From JBDTSW01 sp963758845 (GTDB lineage Bacteria; Actinomycetota; Thermoleophilia; Solirubrobacterales; 70-9): DNA of 64,000 bases. The notes beneath the pieces were generated by a model. The model saw only the letters and a program-made list of their open reading frames with translations, ran no database searches and was not told where the DNA came from. A program made the position numbers and the translations under genes. The stretch lies in the NCBI GenBank assembly GCA_963758845.1, contig CAVWWX010000002.1, forward strand, positions 248,001 through 312,000, given 5' to 3'. Below are positions 19,301 through 28,356 of this stretch, in pieces; position 1 is the stretch's first letter, and each line of letters begins with the position of its first letter.

Positions 19301-20418
19301 TACAGCGCGCCCGGGAAGTAGGTGATGTAGTACAGCGAGCCGTCGGGCGCGACCTTCAGGTCGACGACGCTGCCCGCCTGGTCGTCGAAGTCGTGGACGG
19401 CGGTGATGTCGCCGTTCGGCGTCGAGGTCGGCGTGCTTGATGAAGCCCTTGGCGTAGTCGCCGAAGAAGAGGTCGCCCTGGTACTCGGGCGGGAACATGC
19501 CGGCCCGGTAAACCGGGCCGCCGGTGACCGCCGCGCTCTCGCCGTCGTGCGGATAGGCGTGGATCGGGTCGATGAAGCCGGCGCAGTTCGCCGTGCACAT
19601 GCCCTCGTTGAGCGGCCAGCCGTAGTTGCCGCCCTTGACGATGTGGTTGACCTCCTCCCAGCTGAAGTCGCCCACGTCGCCGCCGTAGAGCCGCCCGGTG
19701 GCGCTGTCGAACTGGAAGCGCCACGGGTTGCGGAACCCGTAGGCCCAGATCGCGCCCAGCTTGCCCGGCTGGCCGGCGAACGGGTTGTCGGCGGGGATCG
19801 AGCCGTCCTTGTTGATCCGCAGGATCTTCCCGTGGGGGTTGCTCAGGTCCTGGGCGTTGCGGCCCGTCGCCGTTGTCGCCGACCGCGAAGTAGAGCTTGC
19901 CGTCGGGCCCGAAGCGGATGCTCCCGCCGACGTGCAGGAGCTGGGACGGCGACGACGTCCTGAACAGCTCGAACGGACCGTCGGTGCCGACGTCCTCGGC
20001 CGCGTTGAAGCGGACCAGGTGGTTCAGCAGGTCGTGGCCCGTGTAATAGAAGTAGACGTAGTGGTTGGAGACGCCGAAGTCGGGGTCGAACGCGATCCCG
20101 ATCAGCCCGCGGTCGCCGGTGTCCTCGGACGGCAGGTCGGCGAACGGCGTCGGCAGCAGCTGCCCGTTCTTGACGATCTTGATCTTCCCGCTGCGCTCGA
20201 GGATGAAGATCCGGCCGTCCGGCGCGATCTCGAAGCCGGACGGGCCGTCCAGGCCGTCGCCGATGACCAGCGAGGTCTGGAAGTCCGCCGGCGGCGCCGC
20301 CTCCGCCGGCGCGGGGACGGAGCCCGAGCGCCAGCGCCAGCGGTGATGAGAACAGCACGACCAGCAATCGGCCGCGCCTGGCACGATTGGAGCAGGCCGC
20401 GTCAGAATTTCCACACAC
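16322..20418 (-). CDS. Giant secreted PQQ sugar-dehydrogenase / PKD / five-PA14 protein (many frameshifts)
   Basis: About 1,360 residues once frames are joined. Order: signal peptide (RRGRLLVVLFSSPLALALG), glucose/sorbosone dehydrogenase beta-propeller (DGLDGPSGFEIAPDGRIFIL, GDRGLIGIAFDPDF, HVGGSIRFGPDGKLYFAVGD, NYGWPLNEGMC with a disulfide-like CTANC), a PKD domain (DPDGDPLSYHWTFGDG), an Ig-like linker, then PA14 modules near 18450-18130, 18060-17700, 17650-17270, 17240-16870 and 16840-16480. Each PA14 has YKFTxxxDDGVRLYxDG and a DFDWGxGSPG segment. At least 12 breaks are present (for example 20330, 19868, 19420, 19193, 19048, 18940, 18672, 18412); many fit one inserted base. The start is uncertain (GTG 20418 keeps the signal peptide in frame). 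The stop overlaps the next GTG. It is predicted to be extracellular, binding or oxidising sugars. Confidence 0.75.
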
Positions 20419-20496
20419 TAGAAACGGGTCGCCAACTATGCGATGAACGACCGGCTGGTCGCGGAGATCTCGCCGGCTCGCTCTCGAAGGCGGTGC

Positions 20497-21502
20497 ATGC
20501 GGCTGAGCGAAAATCCCGGGGGCGGCCGACCCGTTGGTGACACGACGGTGGATCTCGAGGTGGTCATAGTCTCCCATCGCGACGAGCGGTGGCTGAAGCC
20601 CTGCTCGCCTCGCTGGAGACCGGCGCGGGCGGCTGCGCGTTCCGTGTGACGATCGTCGAGAACGGCGGATCTCCGATCGCGCTGCCGGAGACCCCAGACC
20701 GGCGCGTTCTCTACACGGAGAACCTCGGCTTCGCCGCGGCGAACAACCACGGAGCCCGCGGCTCGGCGGCCGAGATCCTGCTGTTCCTCAATCCGGACAC
20801 CGAGCTCGCGGAGGGGACCCTCGAGCGGCTGGTCAGACGATGCGCCGCGCGGCCCGAGTCGGTCTGCTCGCGGTGCGCCAGGTGACGGGCGACGGCCGGC
20901 TGTGGCCGTCGCTCCATCGCTTCCCGACTGTTGGGAGGGCTGGCCGCAGGCGCTGGCGAGCGAGGGTGGCCCGGCGCGGGCAAGCGACTTGGCGAGCGCG
21001 TACTGGACGAATGGAGCTACTCGCGCAGCGGACCACTTCGACTGGACCACCGGGGCGGTCCTGGCGGTGCGCCGGGAGGCATTCGAGGCGGTCGGCGGTT
21101 TCGACGAGCGCTTCTTCCTCTTTTCGGAGGAGACCGATCTGTGCAAGCGGATCCAGGACGACTGGCTGGCAGGCAGGTTGAGCCCGGCAGTGACGTTCAT
21201 CCACCACGCCGGCAAGGCAGGGGTCAGTCCGCCGCGCGAGGCGCAGATGGCCTACGCGCGCCTGCAGTACGCGAGCAAACACTTCGCCGGCCGCGCGCGG
21301 CCGCATACCGGTCGGTCCTGGTCGTCCACCACCTGCTCCGTGTCGCGGTGCTGCGCTTGCGGGGCCGGCCGGTCGTCGAGCGCGCGCGTCGGCGCTCGCC
21401 CTGAGGGTTCTGCTCGGCATAGGATCCTCCTTTGGCCAGGCCGAATGGCCCCGCCGCGGAACGGGCTCGACGCGGAAGAACGGGCCTCGACCGCGCGGAT
21501 GA
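20497..21502 (+). CDS. Glycosyltransferase family 2, rhamnosyltransferase-like (several frameshifts)
   Basis: Joined frames give LEVVIVSHRDERWL, VENGGS, LYTENLGFAAANNHGAR, AEILLFLNPDTELAEGTLERL (the NPD metal motif), WTTGAVLAVRREAFEAVGGF, DERFFLFSEETDLCKRIQ and FIHHAGKAG, the canonical order of wbbL-type GT2 enzymes that transfer rhamnose or a related deoxysugar. Breaks lie near 20600, 20870, 20940, 21020 and 21300. The start is uncertain: ATG 20443, ATG 20497 or GTG 20548. The last frame ends at TGA 21500-21502, overlapping an ATG at 21499 that begins the next gene. It diverges from the PA14 gene; the 78 bases between them carry both promoters. Confidence 0.72.
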
Positions 21503-22280
21503 ACGGAGGTCGACCGCCATAACCGGGCCCGGCGCAGATCATGGGCCTGCGTTTGACCGCCTCGACCGGGAGACGCTGACCGAGACGCTTCCTCGACGGG
21601 CGCCCGCACCCGGCCATGGCGGCGGGACGCCACGCCCGAACCTCGACACCCTGCGCCGTTCACCGCCAGCCCGGAGAACCGGGAGCTGATCCTCGGCGGC
21701 CGACCCACCGGGTTGCGGACGGCCTGCCCGTCGTGTTGGCCTCGCGGCTCGCCGCGCGCTCCCGCGCTTCCCGAGCGGGTCTCCGGCAGCGACCTCGCGC
21801 TCAGTCCTGCCGAAGGCGGCGGCGCGCGCCGGGCTGACCGCGTTCCTACTCGGCCGGACTCCCGGGGTGGCCGCTGCCGCGGCTGCTCGGCGCGGGGCCA
21901 TGTGCCCTGCCACGTTCGATCGTCTCCTACTGTCCCCCGCTCTGGTTCGAGGACGATCCCGAGGAGCTCACCCGGCTCCGGGAGGCCTTGCGGCGCGCTC
22001 GGCCCTCGCTGGTCCTGCTACGGCCTCGGCTTTATCAACCATGAGCGGCTGATCCCCGTCCTGCGGCCGAGCTGCCCTCAGGCCTCGTTCGTCGGCGTGC
22101 GGATCTCGCTCAGCTTCCTCGCGGCCTTCAGCCCCGGGGCCCCTCCACTGCAACGCGTCGGACCGGAATGGGTGACAGGCTCTGGCCCCAACCACGCCGC
22201 CTCTTCCGGCGCTACGTGGTTCGGGGGATCCCCTTCGCGGTCAGGCTGTTCGTCTCGTCCGCCAGGGGGGACTCCGCTGA
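21499..22280 (+). CDS. WecG/TagA/CpsF family glycosyltransferase (GT26; multiple frameshifts)
   Basis: No single frame stays open, but the three forward frames together read as a GT26 enzyme: FDRLDRETLTETL (residues about 15-30), NLDTLRR, ADGLPVVLASRLAAR, LPERVSGSDL, CPPLWFEDDPEELTRL, REALRRARPSLVL, SFVGV, RVGPEWV and WPQPRRLFRRYVVRGIPF. ADGxPxVxASR and SGSDL are family-diagnostic. These enzymes transfer N-acetylmannosaminuronate or N-acetylmannosamine to lipid-linked GlcNAc at the membrane face. At least six breaks occur; the last is a G run at about 22265, where one more G would give an end RGLR-stop at 22280. Confidence 0.62.
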
Positions 22281-23180
22281 GGACTCTCTCCTTCCCCCTC
22301 TCCAGCCGCGTCTCGGTCGGGCTCGCCGTACGCAACAACCCGCACGGGGTGCGGCGCTGCATCGAGTCGGTGCTTGCCCAGGAGTTCACCGACCTCGAGC
22401 TGGTGATCTGCGACAACGCGTCCGACGACGAGACGGTCGGACACCCTGAAGGAGTACGCGCGCGAGACCGGCGGGTGAAGGTCGCACGTCAACACGATCA
22501 AATCGGCTCGCACGAGAACATGAACCGCGCCCTTGAGTCTCGCGCGGAACCCTGTTTCGCTGGATCAGCGCCGACGACTGGCTCGAGCCAAACGCCTTGT
22601 CGGCCGGCGTCGGCGCCCTGGAAACGCCACCCCGCGGCGGTCGGGGTCACCTCCGGGTTCGTCATCCACAGCCCGGGCGCACGCCGCGCTTCGAGCGGTA
22701 CCGCGGCGAGTTCCCGGACTCCCCGGATCCCGCGCAGCGCTTCGAGCGAATGCTCTGGTTCTTCCACGCCGGCGATGCCAGGTACGACCCTGTCTACGGG
22801 ATCTACCGCCGCGAGCAGCTGCTGCGGTCGGGGCGGATCCGTCCCTCGGAGCGCACCGACTGGCTGCTGGGCGCTGAACTGGCGCTGATCGGCCCGATCG
22901 TCCACATCGACGAACTGCTCGCCAACCGCACCCGCACATACCCGGTCGGCGTCGACCGGACCGCGTTCAGGCGCCGTCTGGACCCAGTCCGGGCGAGCGC
23001 CTGAAGACGTCCCCCGGCAAGCCTGTATGGCGATCTCGACGCCCTCGCACAGTCGGCGAACCTGACCGACCCACAGCTGCGTCGCTGCAGGCGGGCCCTA
23101 CGGCGCTTCTGGGCGAACGAGGTCGTGCGCACCTGCCGGATGCGCCTCTCCGACACCGTTCACCGAGTGCTCCCAGCTGA
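22277..23180 (+). CDS. Glycosyltransferase family 2 (multiple frameshifts)
   Basis: Starts near 22277 (no intact ATG/GTG survives; the position overlaps the preceding stop). It reads VSVGLAVRNNPHGVRRCIES, VLAQEFTDLELVICDNASDD (GT-A nucleotide site), then, with shifts, RWISADDWLEPNAL (metal-binding ADD), VGVTSGFVIHSPGA, FPDSPDPAQRFERMLWFFHA, YGIYRREQLLRSG and DWLLGAELALIGPI. It is typical of GT2 proteins of unknown sugar specificity. Breaks lie near 22440, 22480, 22545, 22600, 22680 and 22990. The 3' end is not fixed and overlaps the end of the convergent gene at 23160. Confidence 0.65.
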
Positions 23181-24158
23181 CTCGGCCGGGGCCTCGACGC
23201 GGCGCCAGCCATGCCTCGCGCCAGTACGGGTAGATCTCGCGGGGACAGAACCAGCGACCGGTGCTGCACTCTCCCGAGCACACGGGCCCCTCGAGGATGA
23301 TGCAGTCCCTGGGGATTCGGAGCATCCGGCCGGTCGTCTCGTCGATGAGCTGGTCGACCCGGTCCTTGACGCGCAGGGTCTGCCCGCAGTAGGGGAGCAT
23401 CTCGCGGTCGAAGGAGAGCCCGCGATTCAATCCCTGGTCGTCGAGCGTGGCCTCGATCTCGGCCGGCGAGCGCACCTGAACGAACTCGCCGGGCTGCAGG
23501 TCGAGCGGCTCGGTCTGCGGGGCCTTTGGCTCCGGGCCGCGCAGCGGCGACTGGCTTGTCAGGCCCAGCCGGTGCGCGACCTCCATCACGAACGCGCGAA
23601 CCATCAGGCCGATGAACCGCAGGCGGCCGAAGTTGCCGTTGCGGAACTCGCGCCAGTACTGCTGGGGTCCTTGAACACCCGCAGCTGCTCGGAGGCCTTC
23701 AGCGCCTCGGTGGCCTGGCAGCGCCAGACCTCCTCCGTCCGCCCTCGCGCACGGTTCGCGCCCCCGCCTCGGCGACCGCCTCGAGCGCTGGGGACGGCTC
23801 CTCGGGCGGCTCCGCCGGCGTCGGGTCGGCCGTCGACGCGGCGCAGCCAGTCTTCCTTCCAGTAGAGCCTGCAGCCGGCCTGACAACCGCCGTGGGCCGA
23901 TCCGTCACAGCGCAGGTCGTCGAGGTAGACGGTCGAGTACAGCCGGCGGCTGCCGGTTGCGGTGACCGTGTCGCAGATCTTGTCGACTCGCCGCGACACC
24001 GTGTAGCGCCGGCCCGCGTGGCGAAGCATCTCCGGCATGAACGGCATGCTGTCGAGCGCGTCGCCGTCGAGCGTGGAGAGGATCTCGGCCGGAGACTTGA
24101 CCTCGACGACGTCGCCCGGCCGCAGAGGCCGTTCACCCGCAGAATTCGCGGTGCCCAC
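23160..24158 (-). CDS. Uncharacterised protein with two copies of a Cys-containing domain (frameshifts near 23668 and 23215)
   Basis: The start is GTG 24158 with AGGAGA six bases upstream. Copy 1 (residues about 12-100) reads LRPGDVVEVKSPAEILSTLD, MPEMLRHAGRRYTVSRRVDK, DLRCDGSAHGGCQAGCRLYW and KEDWLRRVD. Copy 2 (residues about 215-325) reads LQPGEFVQVRSPAEIEATLD, DREMLPYCGQTLRVKDRVDQ, CIILEGPVCSGECSTGRWFC and REAWLRRVE. Clustered Cys/His look like a metal site and the LRPGDxVEV start like an SH3-like barrel. Similar actinobacterial proteins exist without assigned function. The linker holds a membrane-proximal FRNGNFGRLRFIG segment. The repaired stop is at 23160. Probably a polysaccharide-locus accessory. 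Confidence 0.6.
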
Positions 24159-24254
24159 TGAAGTCTCCTGTTCAAGCAGTCGATAGACGATTCAAGCCAC
24201 GCTACTAACGGGCCTGGAGACCGACTACTTGCTCGATCGAGGCGGTCTCCGAGC

Positions 24255-25194
24255 TCAGAGCGGGGGCAGTCGTCGTGGTTGGCGCGGTAGAAGGCCACGG
24301 TTCGAGCCAGGCCCTCCTCCAGCGGCACCTGGGGACGCCAGCCCATCGCCTCCGCGGCGGCGGCGGGGTTGGCCGCCCGGACGCGTTCGAGCGGCCGATC
24401 CGCGATCGCCCCGAACGCCGGGTTCGACGTCCCCGCCGATCAACTCGCGCAGGCGAAGGACGAGATCGCGGGCGGTGACGAGCTCACCCGATCCGACGTC
24501 CAGCGAGCGGCCCTCCAACCCGGGCGCGACGGCGGCCCGCAGGAAGGCGTCGACCACGTCGTCGACGTAGATCCAGTCGACCGCCCGTGCTCCGCTGGTC
24601 AGCCTCGGCGTCTCGCCGCGCAGAAGCGACACGGTCACGTAGGGGACGAGCTTGTGGAGATCGAGCTGGCCGGGGCCGTAGACCATGAACACGCGAAGGT
24701 GGACGACCGGCAGATCGTGGAGAGCGTGGAGATGGCGGGCGTAGGCCAGCGCACCCCACTTCGCGACGGCGTACGGGGACTGGGCGACGGCATCCGGGTC
24801 GCCCATGTCGGGCTCCTCCATAGAGCCCGCCAGGACCACGCGGGAGCGGCCCGCCTCGGCGCAGGCGAGCATGACGTTGACCGTCGCCATCAGGTTCGCG
24901 CGCAGCATCGGCAGCACCAGCTCGAGGTCACGGCCGCCGCTGACCTCGCTGGCGAGATGGACGACCAGGTCCGGGCGCACGCGGCGCACGAGGTCGCGAG
25001 CGGCGGCCTCGTCGGTGAGATCGCCGCGCTCCCAGCGCACCCCGCCGTCGTCATCCTGGGGCCGGCGCGAGAGCCCGTGCACGACCGCCCCCTGCCTCGA
25101 CGGCGCGCCGACAGAGCCGGGCGCCGATGAACCCCGAGGCGCCCGTCACGAGCAGGCGTCGTCCGGAAAGCGGGTTGATCGGGTCGGCGAGCAT
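24255..25194 (-). CDS. NAD-dependent epimerase/dehydratase, extended SDR (two or more frameshifts)
   Basis: The N-terminus has LLVTGASGFIGARLCRRAVE (NAD-binding GxxGxxG), then, after a shift near 25105, WERGDLTDEAAARDLVRRVR, PDLVVHLASEVSGG, the active-site SPYAVAKWGALAYARH (YxxxK) and VVHLRVFMVYGPGQ. VDWIYVDDVVDAFLRAAV follows. A second shift near 24435 leads to MGWRPQVPLEEGLARTVAFY. The start ATG at 25194 is preferred over 25239 because the Rossmann fold begins soon after. The end is uncertain (TGA 24255 or later). It probably converts a nucleotide sugar (4-epimerase or 4-reductase) for the locus. Confidence 0.72.
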
Positions 25195-25215
25195 CCGCGG
25201 GCGCCGCGCACGAAT

Positions 25216-25231
25216 CGGCTGTCGGCAGCCG
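25216..25231. promoter_or_regulatory. Inverted repeat in the divergent promoter of the two SDR genes
   Basis: CGGCTG, loop TCGG, CAGCCG. It lies between divergent genes starting at 25194 and 25296 and is followed by an AT-richer stretch (TTAAACAATCTATAGG) that may hold the plus-strand promoter. It could be an operator or a 5' hairpin; there is no T-run, so a terminator is unlikely. Confidence 0.3.
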
Positions 25232-25295
25232 TTAAACAATCTATAGGCACTATCAAGGGCGGATCCGGGGTCGTGTCAAGGCCCCAGGAGGTCCA

Positions 25296-26336
25296 ATGCG
25301 CGTACTCGTCACCGGTCACAACGGCTACATCGGCTCGGTGCTGGTCCCGATGCTCGAGCGGGCCGGCCACGAGGTGGTCGGCCTCGACTCCGACCTCTTC
25401 GCCGCCTGCACCTTCGGCCCCGACGGGCCGAGCCGGAGGCGCTCCAGAGGGACGTCCGCGACATCGAGAGCGAGGACCTCGACGGCTTCGACGCCGTCAT
25501 CCACCTCGCCGCGGTCTGCAACGACCCGGTCGGCGACCTGAACCCGCAGGCGACCTACGACATCAACCACCTCGCCTCGGTCCGGGTGGCCGAGAAGGCG
25601 AAGGAGGCCGGGGTGCGGCGGTTCCTGTTCTCGTCCTCGTGCAGCCTCTACGGCAAGGCCGGCGAGGAGATGCTCGACGAGGGCGCCGAGTTCGCGCCGG
25701 TGACCCCCTACGGAGAGTCGAAGGTGCTCGCCGAGCGGGACATCTCCGACGCTGGCCGACGACTCGTTCAGCCCGACCTATCTGCGCAACGCGACCGCCT
25801 ACGGCGTCTCGCCGCGCCTCCGCGCCGACGTCGTCGTGAACAACCTCGTCGGGTACGCCCACACCACTGGCGAGATCCTGATCAAGAGCGACGGGACGCC
25901 GTGGCGTCCGCTGGTGCACGTCGAGGACATCTCCGCGCGCCTTCCTCGCAGCGCTTGGTGCGCCGCGCGAGCTCGTCCACGACGAGGCGTTCAACGTCGG
26001 CGCCAGCAGCGAGAACTACCGGATCCGCGATCTCGCCGAGATCGTCGCCGAGGTCGTGCCCGACGCCCGCGCCACGTTCGCGGCCGGAGGCGGCCCCGAC
26101 AAGCGCTCGTACCGGGTCGACTGCTCGAAGATCGCGCGGGTGCTCCCCGGACTTCGAGGCTCGCTGGACGGTGCGGCGAGGCGTGGAGGAGCTCCAGGCG
26201 GCGTTCACGCGCTACGGCCTCACGCTCGAGCAGTTCACCGGCGGCAGGTACCTCCGGATCCGGCGGGTACAGGAGCTGCAGGAGGCGCGGCGAGCTCGAC
26301 AACGAGCTCCGCTGGCGAGTTGCCGTCGGCGCCTGA
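25296..26336 (+). CDS. NAD-dependent epimerase/dehydratase, extended SDR (about five frameshifts)
   Basis: The ATG at 25296 has a strong AGGAGGT. It reads MRVLVTGHNGYIGSVLVPML, then, across shifts near 25430, 25750, 25945, 26150 and 26293, DGFDAVIHLAAVCNDPVGDL, FLFSSSCSLYGKAGE, the catalytic TPYGESKVLAE (YxxxK), YLRNATAYGVSPRLRADVVV, DGTPWRPLVHVEDIS, EAFNVGASSENYRI and RRGVEELQAAFTRYGLTLEQ. The family is common beside RfbF/C-methyltransferase/DUF4910 sets and probably reduces or epimerises a nucleotide deoxysugar. The repaired length is about 345 residues. Confidence 0.75.
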
Positions 26337-26356
26337 TCCAGCACGCGTCGAGGGCG

Positions 26357-26902
26357 ATGATCTTCACCCCGACTCGGCTCGCCGGCGCATACCTGATCGA
26401 CGTCGAGCGCCACAAGGACGAGCGCGGCTTCCTGGCCCGGACCTTCTGCGAGCAGGAGTTCGCTGAGCACGGCCTGCCGATGCGCATCGTCCAGAGCAGC
26501 ACGATTCAGAGCCCACGGCGCCACACGCTTCGGGGGCTGCACTACCAGGAGGCGCCTCATGCCGAGGTCAAGCTGGTCCGGTGCACCGCCGGGTCGATCT
26601 TCCTGGTCATGGTCGACCTGCGCCCCGGTTCGCCGACGCGAAACGAATGGCTCGGAACCGAGCTCGGCGCACGGAACGAACGGCTCGCATATGTCCCGGA
26701 AGGGTTCGCCCAGGGCTACCAGACCCTCGAGGACGACACCGAGGTCCTGTATGCGATGTCCCACCGCTATGTGCCGGAGGCGGCGCGCGGCGCGCGCTGG
26801 GACGATCCCGCCTTCGGCATCGACTGGCCCGCCGCCGACGAGCGCACGATCTCCCAGCGAGACGCCTCTTGGCCAGACGTTCGCGCTGCGGCGGCGCAAT
26901 AG
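26357..26902 (+). CDS. dTDP-4-dehydrorhamnose 3,5-epimerase-like protein (RmlC/RfbC cupin)
   Basis: 181 residues, clean frame. It contains the RmlC signatures DERGFLARTFCEQEFAEHGL, QSSTIQSPRRHTLRGLHYQ (catalytic His in RGLHYQ), VDLRPGSPT and LAYVPEGFAQGYQTLEDDTE. Epimerises C3 and/or C5 of a 4-keto-6-deoxy nucleotide sugar. RmlA, RmlB and RmlD are not adjacent, so the product may be a sugar other than rhamnose made with the CDP-sugar genes at 30-32 kb. It lies 20 bases after the SDR and is probably co-transcribed. Confidence 0.82.
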   Translation: MIFTPTRLAGAYLIDVERHKDERGFLARTFCEQEFAEHGLPMRIVQSSTIQSPRRHTLRGLHYQEAPHAEVKLVRCTAGSIFLVMVDLRPGSPTRNEWLGTELGARNERLAYVPEGFAQGYQTLEDDTEVLYAMSHRYVPEAARGARWDDPAFGIDWPAADERTISQRDASWPDVRAAAAQ

Positions 26903-26921
26903 CGCCGGCCGCCTGAGGTCT

Positions 26922-28307
26922 TCACACTCCCGCCGGACCCCATCGCCGCGCGCGTCGCGCGCCCAGGAGGCCCACGCACACCAGCAGCACTCCGAGCGCC
27001 GCCGACCGTGCGACGCTGCCATCGGCGCCCGCGCGCTCGACGGCATCTCCCAGGGCCGCGATGCTCATGGCCGTGAACACCGCCGTGAGTAGGCACATCG
27101 TGGCCGCCTCGACGCGGTCGGCCGCCGTCACGGCGAGCCAGATCGCCACCAGGATGGGGCCGAGGAGGACGGCCGCCGGCGCCAGCGCGGCGTCGACCAA
27201 TGACCCGGCGAGGAACAGCGCGACTGGCGGCCACCACGACCGGCGCTCGCCGGCGATCCAGCGACCGCGACCGGCGACAACGACCACGCACAACCAGATC
27301 GTCGCGAGGATTAGCGCCGCAAGGCGCAGGCGATCGAACGACGCGAGGCGCTCGTGGGCACCACCACCACTCGCCGTCAGGAAGTAGGCGTCGGTCTGGC
27401 GATGCAGGATGGTCCGCCAACCAGCCTGCGCTTCCGCGGGGCGCACCCATGCGGCAAGCGTCATCGCGTCATCCAGGTCGAGCGACGCCGAGGGCGGAAC
27501 TCTCACTACCTCGCCGGCGCCATCGAACCTGAGCGCATCGCCGAAGCGGCCTTCAGGCGTCCAGGTCGCGCCGATGATCGAGCCGGTGTTGTTCTCAGAA
27601 GAGGCGTCGGTCGCTCGTGTCCCGGACCCCCCGTTGAACTCGTATGCCGCGACGAGGCCCGGCGAGCCGACCGCGCCGGGATCTCCAGGTGGTGTCGCCA
27701 TCCCGGTTCGCAGCTCGGAGGGATCGAGGGCGCGATCGTAGACACGCACATCGTCGATTTCGCCCTCGAAGTACTCCCCATAGGGTTCGTTGCCGCCGAT
27801 CCACAGTGGGTCGGAGGTCTGCCGGACCCTTCCGGTTGTCGCCCGGCTCGACACCTGGCGGCCGTTCAGAAAGAGCCGTACCTCCGTGCCGTCGTAGGTG
27901 ACAGCCAGATGCGACCACTGGTCAACGGGGTCCGGTTCCTGTCCGTCGGCGTGCTGCGTGACGCCACCGAAGGTCCCGCCGCCCGTCGGGAGCAGGGTCG
28001 TGATCGTCGTGGTATCGACCAGGGCCACGAGGAGCAGCAAGCCGAGCACTGCCGCCGACGCGGGGCCGGGCCAAGGACGCCCCGGCGCTGGCCTGGTTGA
28101 GCGCCTGTCCGGGACGTTGACGCGGCCGATTGCGACCGCAAGCGCCACGAGCAGGAGTGCTGGAAGGTCTCCCGCATCGAGGCCGTGGGTCGACGAAAAC
28201 GAGAGGATGATCGGACCATGCCACGGCTCCCACAGAAAGACTCCGCAGGCCGCGCCGAGCAGAACGGCGACTGCGATCCAAGCCTGGAGCCCTCGCCGGC
28301 GACCCAT
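26922..28307 (-). CDS. Membrane protein with a LamG-like lectin domain in reversed half order
   Basis: 461 residues, unbroken. The N-terminal third holds three hydrophobic segments (AWIAVAVLLGAACGVFL, ALLLVALAVAIGRV, AAVLGLLLLVALV). Residues about 130-200 are the C-terminal half of a LamG/concanavalin domain (WSHLAVTYDGTEVRLFLNG to EIDDVRVYDRALDPSEL). Residues about 220-305 are the N-terminal half (GLVAAYEFNGGSGTRATDAS to MTLAAWVRPAEAQAGWRTIL). Five or so further TM segments follow. It is presumably a glycan-binding or surface-display protein. The ATG has GAAGGGGG upstream. It converges on the RmlC-like gene. Confidence 0.75.
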   Translation of the reverse strand: MGRRRGLQAWIAVAVLLGAACGVFLWEPWHGPIILSFSSTHGLDAGDLPALLLVALAVAIGRVNVPDRRSTRPAPGRPWPGPASAAVLGLLLLVALVDTTTITTLLPTGGGTFGGVTQHADGQEPDPVDQWSHLAVTYDGTEVRLFLNGRQVSSRATTGRVRQTSDPLWIGGNEPYGEYFEGEIDDVRVYDRALDPSELRTGMATPPGDPGAVGSPGLVAAYEFNGGSGTRATDASSENNTGSIIGATWTPEGRFGDALRFDGAGEVVRVPPSASLDLDDAMTLAAWVRPAEAQAGWRTILHRQTDAYFLTASGGGAHERLASFDRLRLAALILATIWLCVVVVAGRGRWIAGERRSWWPPVALFLAGSLVDAALAPAAVLLGPILVAIWLAVTAADRVEAATMCLLTAVFTAMSIAALGDAVERAGADGSVARSAALGVLLVCVGLLGARRARRWGPAGV

Positions 28308-28356
28308 CGAAACCCCCTTCTCACATGACCGTGCTGATGATCGCGAGGAGGACCCT

